A program made the position numbers and the translations under genes. The notes under the pieces were generated by a model, which was given only the letters and a program-made list of their open reading frames with translations, was not told the DNA's origin and ran no database searches. This document shows, piece by piece, positions 21,185 through 31,511 of a stretch of 39,185 nucleotides of DNA; position 1 is the stretch's first letter, and the number at the start of each line of letters is the position of its first letter. The DNA comes from Hydnum rufescens UP504 (taxonomy: Eukaryota; Basidiomycota; Agaricomycetes; Cantharellales; Hydnaceae). The stretch covers positions 131,719 to 170,903 of the forward strand of contig MU129021.1 of assembly GCA_014904985.1 (NCBI GenBank). The letters are read 5' to 3'.

Positions 21185-22876
21185 AAACCACAAGTTGAGG
21201 AGAAGCAAGGGCAAGGACACTTGAGTGAGGCCTGAAGTCGTGAAACCCATCCAATCCCCCTGAAAATAATCTTGGAAGAGATCCCAAACTGAGGGATTTC
21301 TCTCAAGCCCAGTAGCCCCCCATGGTACACTGCTTCCATTGAACAGTGTGTGAATGACAAGGCAGATGAATGCCTTAAAGCCCCAACACCAGAAATGCTC
21401 CTGCACCTTGAGTTGTTATCAGATCGTCCTGAATGTACTGGCATTGGAGTGCCATGATAAAGGCCTTTCTTCCAAGCCTATATATGAGGAGAGGCATGTA
21501 TATTCCATGACAAAGTGGGGGTGGGAATGAAATATCAGCCCCCAAGTGCTTTGGGAACTCCTGAAGGTGCAATTCGCCACGGATTGGCTCGCCAATAGTA
21601 CCATTGGAAAGCCCTAAATCACAGCTTTCAATAGAGCACAATATCCTGTGTTTTGGTGGGGATTTGGCAACAAAGAGGCAGGAGGAGTACAGAGGTGATG
21701 AGGAGATCACCACTCATCTCACTCCTGAGCATGCAGTTCACCTCCAATGGTCTCACAAATGAGATCGATGGAAAGCTGTGATTCACAGCTCCATGTCAAG
21801 CCTATTATAAAGATGATTGGAAATGAACTCATGGAGATATGGGGGAAAAGGTGGGAAACAGGGCCATAGGAAAGATGAAGCCACTGTGCCCCCAATACCC
21901 CACCAGAATGCGTGATATAGGGCTTGTTTGAAAGGGAGTAGCACAAGAGGGGGGGATGGACCACTGCAACCCCCAGAAGCCACCTCTGTGAGGTTTCTGG
22001 AGGGTGGCATACCAGGGTCCTTAATCATCGCCATGTCCCTATTATCACCTCTGTGTGGTTTCAGGGAGTAGCACAATTGTCATATTCATTGTGGTTGTAT
22101 GCCCAATGGAAAGCCCTGAATCAACACTTTCAAACAAGCCCCGTATCACACATTTTGGTGGGGCATTGGGGGCACAGTGGCTTCATCTTTCCTATGGCCC
22201 TGTTTCCCACCTTTTCCCCAATATCTCCATGAGTTCATTTCCAATCATCTTTATAATAGGCTTGACATGGAGCTGTGAATCACAGCTTTCCATCGATCCC
22301 ATTTGTGAGACCATTGGAGGTGAACTGCATGCTCAGGAGTGAGATGAGTGGTGATCTCCTCATCACCTCTGTACTCCTCCTGCCTCTTTGTTGCCAAATC
22401 CCCACCAAAACATAGGATATTGTGCTATATTGAAAGCTGTGATTTAGGGCTTTCCAATGGTACTATTGGCGAGCCAATCCGTGGTGAATTGAACCTTCAG
22501 GAGCTCCCAAAGCACTTGGGGGCTGATATTTCATTCCCACCCCCACTTTGTCATGGAATATACATGCCTCTCCTCATATATAGGCTTGGAAGAAAGGCCT
22601 TTATTGTGGCACTCCAATGCCAGTACATTCAGGACGATCTGATAACAACTCAAGGTGCAGGAGCATTTCTGGTGTTGGGGCTTTAAGGCATTCATCTGCC
22701 TTGTCATTCACACACTGTTCAATGGAAGCAGTGTACCATGGGGGCTACTGGGCTTGATAGAAATCCCTTGTTCTGGGATCTCTTCCAATATTATCTTCAG
22801 GGGGATTGGCTGGGTTTGAGGACCTCCCATGTCACTCAAGTGTTTTGCTCCTCCTCCCTTCTCCTCAACTCTTTCT
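21185..22876. repeat. Large inverted repeat, arms about 750 bp
   Basis: Left arm about 21185-21935 and right arm about 22126-22876 are reverse complements about a centre near 22030, with a 190-bp spacer. Each arm gives the same mirrored 112-codon open stretch (21375-21713 minus, 22348-22686 plus), differing at a few residues. Each arm also contains diverged internal copies of the phrase 'ggaaagccct.aatca'. The mirrored open stretches are a result of the symmetry and do not look like a known protein. Confidence 0.85.
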
Positions 22877-22935
22877 GAAGATGCAGTTGAATAGTACCAT
22901 ATGGTTATGATATCTTGTGTATATAGTACTGTTAT

Positions 22936-23607
22936 GGATGCTGCACTTCAGGTTTAAACCTGTGGAACCTGAGTTTAAACCTGAACCTGACCCAGGTCAG
23001 GTTCCATTGGGGTCAGGTTTCATTTCATTTTCTTCAGGTCAGGTTCAGGTTTTGCCCTTGCCCTGAATCCAAAAACCAGTCTGAAACCAGGTTTAAACCT
23101 GAACCTGAAAGGTAGGGTGTAGGTTCCATTCCATGTAAATTGACCATTATTCTGCCACCAAATCTGGCAATTTACACATGTGACTATAGTTCTGGAGTCA
23201 GAAGTCACATGACTTGGCCATCAAATGAGGTAATTGGTGCAGGTCACAAGTCACATGACAGAATGTAGTGACTAAATACCATCTCCAGAAGATGTGTGAG
23301 CAGTAAATTGAAGTGAAAGGGGGCTAGGAAGGAGATGTGGATCTAAAGCAGGATGTAAAGGGAGTGGCAGAGGCAGAGACTTGAGCAGAGGGTGTAGATA
23401 TTCTGTAGTACCCCCTGAAAATGTTGGCTTCCCTCATACCTCAGGTTTCAGGTTTAAACCAGGTTTAAACCTGAACCTGACCTGAATGAGACCGAACCTC
23501 AGGTCAGGTTCAGGTTTTGCCCTCATGGGCGATTTTGGAACCTGGTCAGGTTTAGGTTTTGCCCAAATTGGGCAAAACCTGACCAAAACCTGACCGTGGC
23601 AACCATA
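22936..23607. mobile_element. Small TIR element with 11-bp target duplication
   Basis: AGTACTGTTAT occurs directly on both sides (22925-22935 and 23608-23618). The ends are related inverted sequences (GGATGCTGCACTTCAGGTTT on the left; complement of the right end, GGTTGCCACGGTCAGGTTTT). The subterminal parts are dense in 'ggtttaaacctgaacctgac' and 'caggttttgccc' words. The centre (23115-23440) is unique and non-coding. An 11-bp duplication is in the range of Mutator-like elements, but the family is not assigned. Confidence 0.6.
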
Positions 23608-24026
23608 AGTACTGTTATATTCTAAAAACTGTTTGATTATATCTAGGAATTCCTAAGTTTAAGTTTGATTCCTTAAAGGTGGACTTGAAGCCATCTATAA
23701 TGGCCTTTAATTAAAGTGTTCCAAGGACTTGAGCTCTAAGTCATCATTTTGGCCAATTTTCAGCCAATTTTCAGCCAGAAGCTTGAGTGAGAGATTTCAA
23801 GGGGAAAGACCTAAATGACTGAATTCAGCTGAAATAGTGATGGGACCATGTTAGGTCCATTATCTGCCCTGGAAGTGGTACCTAATTGGGTAGGCTTAGA
23901 TGACTGACCAAGGTGTGTGGTTAACATCTGGCTCTTAGATCTTTTCAAATTGGAAAAGTGGGGCTTTATGGTGGAACTGTAGTTGTGGACTTATCTGAGA
24001 TAAATCCTAGGGCAAAGAAAGCAAAA

Positions 24027-24049
24027 AAAAAAAGGGAGAAAAAAAAAGT
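24027..24049 (+). repeat. A-rich purine run
   Basis: A run of A with a central GGGAG, between the composite element and the end of the gypsy-C pol. On the minus strand this is a pyrimidine tract, so it is not the polypurine tract of that element. Confidence 0.7.
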
Positions 24050-24233
24050 GAGATGTGCTTTGGGGAATGAAAACATCCATTTAAGGTGGATTCACTGGGC
24101 ATAGCAGTGGATCCTGCTTCTCTAATGTGACTAAGCTGATAGTAATCTGTAAATTCTGCCATTTCCACTTGATGTACTTGTCTTCCCAATAAGCCCACAT
24201 GTCTGTGGCTTTTGGAGGTGGCCACATGTAAGA

Positions 24234-24542
24234 TCACAATTGATTTATTGGTCTGAATGAGATGGGAGGTCTATCCATGTATTCATAATCCCTAGGAATA
24301 TTGTCTTCATATATATCATCAGAAAACATAGCCACAGCAGTGCCGGTTTGTGCTTCAAGAGAATCCACATTACTTGAGGTGTCACTTCCATATTTGGTAT
24401 TTTTTGCCTTAGGAATGTGATCACAGGAATGATATTTCTTTAGACAATTCCCTGCAAACACTGTACTAATCAGAGTCCTGTCCAATTCACTGAGCTTGTA
24501 AGAACCTCGGGTATTTTGTTTTTGCACATGGTAGGGTCCCAT
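24234..24542 (-). pseudogene. Family C pol: integrase C-terminal GPY/F region
   Basis: The translation begins with 'MGPYHVQKQNTRGSYKLSEL', the GPY/F-type module of Ty3/gypsy integrases, followed by an acidic tail (FSDDIYEDNIPRDYEYMD). This is the end of pol. The frame stops at 24234, where the tail ends 'RPINQL'. The expected polypurine tract and 3' LTR do not follow; instead other sequence up to the composite element is found. Confidence 0.75.
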
Positions 24543-24559
24543 CCATCTAATTTCCCCTT

Positions 24560-25560
24560 TTCATCCATGCTGCATGACTAATGCAGAATTGTAAACCAAT
24601 ACCATGGTTCCTGGTTTGTAATTCCCTTCAACTAATGTGTGTTCATGTCATCACACATATTCTTGAGCACTTCAGATTCATGCCTGTAATAATGTTGCAG
24701 ATGCCTCCTTAATGTCATCATCCCTATGTGCTAATTGAATTGCCTGAGTTGCCAATAATTCTTCCGTCAATTTAATTGAATGCCAATTCAAGGTATACCA
24801 TGATGCATCAGTAATATCAAATGGAAACAAATGATGCTTGCCATACAATAGATAATAGGGAGTATAGCTGGTGGTCCACTTGACCATGACTCAATCTGCC
24901 CACATGCATGAATGAAAATACCTAGACCAATGACTCAGATTTCCCTTGCATGCAATGAATAAAGATCCTATCCATGTTCAGTGGTGGCGTTCGATCATTC
25001 CATTGGCTTCGGGGTGGTAAGGCGCAGCATGTGCTATAGGAACATTGTACATGTCCACCATTGTTTGTACTATTCCTTCGAATTCTGCGCCATTGTCCAT
25101 AGTTAATTGTAATATGCACCCAAAGCAGCACATAACTTCTTTAAACAAAAATCAGGCTATGTTCTTTGATGTAGCATTTCTCAGCATCCGGGCTTCTAGC
25201 CACCCAGACAGATCATCCTGAAGATTGACAATATATTTGAATCTGTTAGATACCAGCATATGGACTGTGTCCATATTAAATTTTTGGAGAATTGTGTGTA
25301 TGTAAGTTGGACTCAAAGTAATCTTAGGACCACTAGCTGACTGCCACTGGCATTCATGGCAAGTTCAACAGAACCATGCCACTTGCATCCACATGTTCAG
25401 CCAATAAAATCTGTTGACTAATTTTTTAAGCATTGGGTCTCTTCCTCGGTGCCCCAAATCATCATGTGCAGTGGTGCACAATCTAAGCCTCTCTCTCTTG
25501 TCTCAGATCACTTTCTGCAGGAGTTTGTCTTTATTTCTTTGCCACAACATGTCTTCATAC
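24560..25560 (-). pseudogene. Family C pol: integrase zinc finger and catalytic core
   Basis: Minus-strand frames show the HHCC finger (HRGRDPMLKKLV then CHECQW, about 25330-25460) and the core motifs 'TMDNGAEFEG' (second Asp, about 25090) and 'PYHPEANGMIER' (Glu, about 25000), all typical of gypsy integrase, which inserts the cDNA into the host genome. The frame changes at least twice and stops interrupt it, so the enzyme is dead. The core continues as an open stretch 24887-24678 (YTPYYLLYGKHHLFPFDIT), the usual 'P..LLYG..P..P' segment after the catalytic Glu. Confidence 0.8.
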
Positions 25561-26021
25561 AAGAAATATCTTCAAGTCATCGCAACAAATGCTTGCCAAT
25601 TCTTTATGTGGGACAGAACTTGCAGCATTTCTAAGTATGTCTCGATTTCTTCCCAGTGAGTGGGCCCATCTTTATCTGGCTTTTTGTGCTTGTGAGGCAG
25701 GTTTATGTCGTTTTCTTTCACTAGATCCTCCCATTCTTCACTTGATCTCATCATCACACATATCAGTCCTATAAACCCTCCATCTATTGGTCTTTCGCTC
25801 ATCTTTCACATCATATATGTCAACCATCACTCTCCTAACTCGATCAAATCTTTGTATGCTTCACTTTTTAATTGGGGTTTTGTACTCATACTAACATTCT
25901 TTAGCTGCCCTTGCTCTTCTTCCCATTCCACAAGGTACCATGGCCCAGAAAGAAAATGGCCCAACTCCATGACCTCAAGCTCTTCTTCTGTATCATCTGT
26001 ATCATTCCCATCCTTCGGCTG
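25561..26021 (-). pseudogene. Family C pol: RNase H-integrase linker
   Basis: An open stretch 25802-25572 (…KPDKDGPTHWEEIETYLEML) lies between RNase H and integrase, where gypsy elements have a poorly conserved linker. Position and orientation assign it; no motif does. It contains stops on both sides. Confidence 0.5.
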
Positions 26022-26480
26022 TCACAATACACCATCTGGCCCTGCATGTCTTGTTGCCGGCACATGCATCAGTTCAAAATCAAACAATTGTATATACAAA
26101 ATCCATCTTGACATCACCTGATTAGGTAGCCCTGGAATATTGATAGTCTGTTTCAAGAACTTTGCATCTACTTCTACCTTGAAGTGGATGCCCCATAAAT
26201 CATTTCTCTGTGCCATTAGGGCTTTGTATAAACCTTTCAGCTCTAACTGAGGTTGTGAATACCTCGACTCTGCATCATTATTGGTAATTGAGCCAAACAA
26301 AGGGGAAATCTACCCTCTTCTAAAGTCTGGTATTCAATCCACCCCACTGCTATGACAGAACTGTCTACTGCAAGGGTAACCAAACCATAATCAGAGGTTC
26401 TTTCGCTCAGGGGTTTAACATTGGCAATTGAGATGTCCAATGACTTTCTGGTGGGTAAATCTGATGCTAATTCTTTCAAC
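26022..26480 (-). pseudogene. Family C pol: RNase H
   Basis: The motifs 'LAVDSSVIAVGWI' (first catalytic Asp region), 'ESRYSQPQLELKGLYKAL' (Glu region) and 'FKVEVDAKFLKQ' (Asp region), followed by 'HVPATRHAGPDGVL', are in the order typical of Ty3/gypsy RNase H, which removes the RNA template. A frameshift near 26300 splits the domain between two frames. Confidence 0.85.
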
Positions 26481-26559
26481 TTTTGCATTGCTTGTGTGGC
26501 TTCTTCAGTCCATTCAAATTCCTTCATGGTCTTCTTTGTCAATTGTGTTAAAGGCTTGG

Positions 26560-27450
26560 CTATCTCAGCATACTTCCAGATCCAATTTCTTGTGACTCCA
26601 ACTGTTCCCAGAAAACTGTGGACTTCCTTGACGTTGGTTGGTTGTGGCCAATTCAATATCTTTGTAACTATTCCTATTCCATGGTGAGGGCATCTTCCTT
26701 CCATTGAACACACATTTCCTACTATATTGACCAATGGTGTTGCTAGGACCAGCTTGTTCCCTGAGGCTGTGCATCTGGCTTCTGTGAAGGTTGCAAACAA
26801 TCAATCCACTGTATGTGCAAATTCCCAAATAAACTGTTGAATATTGAGGTTCTCTGGGATCAGCTTATCATCGTATCTTGTCTTTGGTCCTTTTCCAGCT
26901 ACATCATCAACAAATGCATCTGCTTCATGTGGAATCATTGGTTTGATCATGTGCCTCACTGTCTGCATGAATTCTTGCATGCTGTTGGTATATCCTTGAG
27001 GTAATGATGTTAACTTTACTGGTCCCAATGGTGAATCCAATGTCATCAATTCTTGTGACTCTTCTGCCACTTGTCGTCAATCATATCCAGCAAACAGGTC
27101 AGCAACAATATACACTGAATGTCCTACAAAGCTGTCTGCAAAATCATAGATGTTTGGGGGTAGACTTGAATCTCTAACTGACACTGCATTGAGGGGTTGA
27201 AGATCATGAACAATTCAAAAACCACCCTTTGGCTTGGCTACTGCAAACATCTGAGAATGATAAGAAGACCAGGATGTTTTGTACTTTCCTGCTGCCAACT
27301 GTTCTTTGATCATTTGTATCATTTGAGCTACAATCACCTTAGGAGGTTTGATGGGGGCAATTCCCATGGTATATGAGGAATGGTTTCTGTGACATAATCT
27401 GGAAAATATTCAGGTTTGAAGATCCCTCTTTCAGATTTGTCAAAAGCCAA
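26560..27450 (-). pseudogene. Family C pol: reverse transcriptase
   Basis: Minus-strand translation shows 'IVHDLQPLNAVSV', 'FAGYD', 'LTSLPQGYTNSMQEF' and the catalytic box 'AFVDDVAGK' (about 26903-26914), then the thumb/connection 'HGIGIVTKILNWPQP' and 'VHSFLGTVGVTRNWI'. All are RT motifs of the gypsy group in the right order. In-frame TGA codons replace the Arg before IVHDL and a codon after FAGYD. A shift near 26810 divides palm from thumb. The enzyme would copy element RNA into cDNA, but this copy is dead. Confidence 0.88.
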
Positions 27451-27639
27451 TCCTTTTTCTTGTTGAGCCACCACATGAAGAAGCAAATCAAGTTCTTGTT
27501 CTGTCAGAAAATCATTAGGTATGTTTGAAATGATCTTCTTGATTCGTTCAGGTGTTAATTTCTTGGTGTATCAAAAGTCCTTTAATTATGAGGGATGTGT
27601 GGGCAATGGGGAAAGATTTAATGATGGTAAATATTTATA

Positions 27640-28020
27640 TGGTTCTCATATGACTGATCTCTGAGTCACTCCAAGTGGAACAGGATTTTTCTTCTTATCC
27701 ACTGTCTTGTACTTTGTCTTATGGTTGGTCTGTATAATCTGGGCTAAATGTTGACTGGCCACTTGACTTATTTCTTGAGGTAGGTGGCTTCTTATAGTCT
27801 TCTGTATGTGAGTTTCAAGGTTGTTTTCTGCAAATGAGGCTGATGATCTCCATGCATTTTGTAGATTTCTTGCAGCAATTCCATGCTTGTTCACTAATGC
27901 GTCCATGACATACTTGTGTTCCTTTAATTCTTCCACCTTCCTCTTTACCTCTGGGAGTCATAAGGCTTCTGAAAGTTCTCTTCCAAATGTTGGGATTGAA
28001 GGAGCATCTCCTTTTATTGA
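27640..28020 (-). pseudogene. Family C pol: protease-RT spacer, downstream of the inserted LTR
   Basis: A helical, charged stretch (VEELKEHKYVMDALVNKHGI) continues the frame that stops at the solo LTR at 28652. After ignoring the LTR and one target copy, the frame reads on for about 20 codons to a TGA and then stays in frame. It belongs to the segment between protease and RT. Confidence 0.7.
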
Positions 28021-28652
28021 TGTCAGGGCCATGCTGCAACAAGAGCACCAAACAAATATAAACACAGATGATTCCGGCTAAGTCTGGTGTAAGTCCGGCT
28101 GAGTCCAGGAGAATCCAGGCAAGAATGAGATAACGAGGGTAGGAGGGGATGGAGAGGCAATCCAGCAGCCTGGAGGGGACTAGGCAGAAATGAGCACAGC
28201 AGTCCTTAAGCTCATGGAGTCAACTGGAGAGTACTTGGACCTGTAGTCCAGAGTAGAAGCAGAAATCCTGAGATTAACATTAAGGGAATAGGTACAGTGG
28301 GGCTAACCTGTAGTCTGGAGTAGAAGCGGAAATCCTGAGAGACCAAAGCTGAGTCTCTGGATGTTGCCCCAGACTACTTATACATAGTTCCTATACTACA
28401 GGGGATTGATTGCTTAATGAGAGGTGGTTACAGGAGGGCAGGCACAAGAGGGGGAGCAGGCAGGGGATGGGAAAGTGGAGGGAACAGGGACAGGGCCAGG
28501 GGTAAGTGTGTGGGAACTGGAAGTAAAGGAAATGAGGAAATGAAGGGGAAATGAAACGGAGGCAGGGACAAATTGGAAACAGGCCAGAACTGAAACCAGA
28601 AACAAACTGGAAACAAAACCGGAATGAACTGGGAAATGGATGAACTCTGACA
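28021..28652 (-). mobile_element. Solo LTR family A (632 bp), ATTGA target duplication
   Basis: Third copy of LTR A, complete from TGTCAGGG to CTCTGACA. ATTGA lies on both sides (28016-28020, 28653-28657), a perfect 5-bp duplication. It is inserted within pol of the family-C element, so family A was active after family C landed here. No internal sequence remains. Confidence 0.93.
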
Positions 28653-29305
28653 ATTGAACTATATGATGGGGTGGCTTTCACTCTCTGATATTGGTCCAAC
28701 ATCAGCTCTTCTTCTGTTGTGCTGGTAGGTTCTTGTTCTGTAGGTGATTTTGGTGGAATGACTGAAATGGAGTTGACTAGCTTTGTCTTTTCCTGTGATT
28801 CATTCACTAGTGCTTGCATTAGTACTGATGATTGGTCCATATCCCCATTCTGGAAAGCCTGGATCATCATTCCTCCTTTTCCTTTTTTTACCCCATATGA
28901 TATCTGGGCACCCATATCCATAAGCCAAGGTTGACCTAACAAGACATCATGGTCCACAAATTTCCCATTTTTAACAAAGAAATGATGATTGAAACATATT
29001 CCACCTATTTCTACTTGGACATCTTGACAACATCCCAGTAGAGGTTCAGGTCCACTATTGATTCCTTGAAGTGACCAATGTTCTCCATCACGATCCATTG
29101 GAATGTTCAGTTTTTCCATGGCATCACTTGAGATTAGATTCAATTTGGACCCTGAGTCAATCATAAGAGACACATCTTCTCTTCCCATTACCTTGCCATT
29201 AACCTTCCCTGTGGCCACCACAAACATCTTCCTTGGTTTTGCATGAATCAGATGAGCCCTATACAACCATTCCCATGGTTCTTTCGCATCTCCTTCAAAC
29301 TCCAA
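28653..29305 (-). pseudogene. Family C pol: aspartic protease
   Basis: An ATG at 29305 opens about 217 codons. 'LMIDSGSKLNLIS' holds the catalytic Asp-Ser-Gly at about residues 48-50, and 'DHDVLLGQPWLMDMGAQISY' is the typical C-terminal hydrophobic Gly motif of retropepsins. The protease matures the Gag-Pol polyprotein. The open frame appears longer on the genome because it runs on into the inserted LTR, and that tail is foreign. The domain itself looks intact. Confidence 0.85.
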
Positions 29306-29326
29306 TCCTTCTTCTCATGATTCATC

Positions 29327-30163
29327 TCATGATTCACTAATTTCTCCTTCTTTGTATGCTGCAGAGTTCACAGTAAGAGGGTCCCTATACTTGTTTGTTG
29401 GTTCCCTTTTTAACTTCAGCCCAGCAGCAAACAACTTAGCAGGCCCAGGCACTATTCCAAGAAAGTCCCCTAAAGATATTTCTATCTTTTGATTTAATAC
29501 CTTTTTCACTACTTCCTTGTCTTCACATGCATCCTGAAACTCCATTGTAAACTTGAATGCTGGTCCACTCTTAGGCAAATGTTTCTCTGGAGAGTCCACT
29601 TCCATTTCTATGTCCTCCTGTTGAATCTTGTTTTTGAACTTGACATTCTTTGTCTTTTCTTCTGCTGGAAGCTGTTCTTTTGGGAATGGTTCCTTGGGTT
29701 TATGATTTATTTGTAATATGACCACCTGGGGATGTTTCTCTTCAGGTTTCTGAGTATCAGCTGATGGAGTCTTTGTCCTTGCATCAAGAAATGGGGTTGA
29801 AATGACTGGGGGTGGTGGAAAATGTGGAACATAGGCTGGTTTTGGCTCTTTTTCTGGGCCCTTTTTAGCTTCCTGTAGCCGCATTTTCTCAATTTCATGT
29901 TCATCATCTACTTCTATTTCCACAACTGGTTGTTGGGGTGGACTGGGGTGAGTTTCTGGTACAGGACATGGTACATTTCTTGGTGGTATCTTGACAGTAA
30001 CTTGATGCTTAGGCAAGCGAGAAACCTTGTTGTGGGGCCTCTCACCCATGGGAGTATATCTGACTTCAGGCTTGTCAGACTTTGCAACTGGATTGGCTCT
30101 TGGTTCTGCCATCACTGTGTATGATTGTCCTTGAAAAAGCAGTTGTCCATATTCATCCACCAC
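29327..30163 (-). pseudogene. Family C gag-pol linker
   Basis: 278 codons, Pro/Lys/Glu-rich and disordered in the middle. A conserved end is visible (FKFTMEFQDACEDKEVVKKV, then ISLGDFLGIVPGPAKLF), the segment that precedes the protease in many basidiomycete gypsy elements. It lies in order between the zinc knuckle and protease and ends with a TGA about 20 bp before the protease frame, so it was likely one frame with it originally. Confidence 0.65.
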
Positions 30164-30181
30164 ACTGCAAGCACTAACAGT

Positions 30182-30424
30182 TCAAGCATTTGGAGGAGTG
30201 AGACTCTGTAGTGCATTTATTATTGCTTGTTTAATTCCTCCTTGTCCAGGAATTCCTCTTGGCAAACATGTTCCATCACTCTTGACCAATATTCCATCCA
30301 CAGCATACTTGATCATCCCCTGATGAATCATTGCCTGCACATCTGGGCAATTCTTCATTCCTACCACATGAACTCCAGTTTTGTCACAGAACCAACAAAT
30401 GACCACGCTCCTTGATCCTTCCAA
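30182..30424 (-). pseudogene. Family C gag: zinc-knuckle region
   Basis: 'CWFCDKTGVHVVGMKNC' is a C-X2-C...H...C knuckle with irregular spacing, followed by 'IHQGMIKYAVDGILVKSDG' and 'LPRGIPGQGG', the layout of fungal gypsy nucleocapsid ends (knuckle, then V..G.....DG..IPR.IPG). It binds the element RNA during packaging. 30425-30618 between this and the upstream gag part holds stops. Confidence 0.7.
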
Positions 30425-30618
30425 AGATCTCTCAGGATAATGATTCGAATTCCTTGGGATATTATTGGGATAAGTAGCAGGACTGTCAATACCCTGGTTT
30501 TTGGTTCTTGTCTGGTGATCAGGTGTAGGTAAATTGCTGTTCAGATAAGATCATGCAAGGTGTATTTTCATTTCATTAAATGATTTTGCCAATTCACCTA
30601 CTTGATCTGAAACTGTTT

Positions 30619-31432
30619 TCAGGGCTGGAGTAGAGGCTGATTTATGTGGGGCTGATCCTCTCCTTGGGGCATTTCCATCCACACTTTTACACTATCACTA
30701 TCACTGCTTGACCCTACTTCCTCTGATTTGTCATCACTGGAATCTGAATCTGAAGAATCTGAAGAATCTGAGTCCAATTTTGAGTGTTTGTAATAGTTTT
30801 TCTTGAATCTGACCTTGCCCTTGTAGTAAGTCTTTCCCTCATGCTTGTGCAGGTCTTGAATGTTGTAATACACATCATCCTTAAGGCAGGACTTTATGCA
30901 TTTATAAGCTGCAAAAAGGCTGAGGGGTTTAGAGTCATCAAAACCTGGGAGCACTCGAAGGTAGGGTAAAACAACTTGTTGCACTTCTCAGGGTATTCCT
31001 TGCCAGAATAAATCATTTTCATCCCTTTCTGCAATCATTCCTTTTGCTTGTAAGTGATGAGCTTGAGTCACAAACTTTTGATAGTATGTGTCAAGGTCTG
31101 CTTCACTTTAATTGAATCAGGCTTGAAACAATAGCGAGCCAGATGTTCCCTGGTGTACCTCTTCTTGTTATTGGTTTGTCCATAGAAATCCCTAAGCCTG
31201 TCTGCAAGTTCTTTAAAGGAATTTCCTTTAGCTTCAGGAAGATTCTTTAACAATTCTGCAACTTTCCTTCCACAATATCCAAATGCTTACACTTCTCCTC
31301 ATCTGTATATAATGCTTCTTCACAGCATGCTTCATAATCAATAAGAAACTTGTCCAGTTGCTTTCCTTTGAAATATGGAGCATCCTTGGCAGAAGGCCTT
31401 GGCATCAATCAAGGGGTTTGAGGTGTTGTCAT
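30619..31432 (-). pseudogene. Family C gag: capsid region, heavily frameshifted
   Basis: The ATG at 31432 begins gag 80 bp after the LTR. After an early TGA the frame reads 'APYFKGKQLDKFLIDYEACC', the start of fungal gypsy Gag domains. Pieces follow in different frames ('LPEAKGNSFKELADRLRDFY', 'HLARYCFKPDSIKVKQ', then 'LFAAYKCIKSCLKDD', then a Ser/Asp-rich run around 30720-30770). It needs several shifts to restore and is non-functional. Confidence 0.75.
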
Positions 31433-31493
31433 ACTGAATTAATTGATTTAGACTTGATTTGAATGCACAAAATTGATCAAAATTGAAAAGACC

Positions 31494-31511
31494 CCTGTAA
31501 GGACCACCAAT
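31494..31511 (-). promoter_or_regulatory. Candidate primer-binding site of family C
   Basis: Directly inside the 5' LTR the minus strand reads ATTGGTGGTCCTTACAGG. The TGG after a one- or two-base gap is the usual start of a tRNA primer site, but I could not match it to a tRNA end. No self-priming match in the LTR was seen. Confidence 0.4.

Larger units (their letters stand above)
20858..23930. mobile_element. Composite element bounded by family-E inverted ends
   Basis: The left end (about 20858-21140) and the reverse complement of the right end (about 23640-23930) share 'taggtaccac.t...gggcag.aatgg' and the following 'ttcagc' region, so they form long, diverged terminal inverted repeats of about 250 bp. 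A third copy of the end is at 7395-7640. Inside are a large inverted repeat (21185-22876) and a smaller TIR element (22936-23607). No transposase ORF is seen, so the element is non-autonomous. Exact ends and target duplication are not resolved by eye. Confidence 0.5.

Noticed and set aside
21375..21713. A 112-residue protein, found twice (also at 22348-22686)
   Set aside because: The two frames are mirror images due to the inverted repeat; composition looks non-coding and other frames are also open.
24027..24049. Polypurine tract of the family-C element
   Set aside because: It is purine on the plus strand, whereas the element is on the minus strand, and no LTR follows it.
28391..29305. A 304-codon protease ORF
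   Set aside because: Its last third is translated from an inserted LTR; only 28653-29305 belongs to the element.
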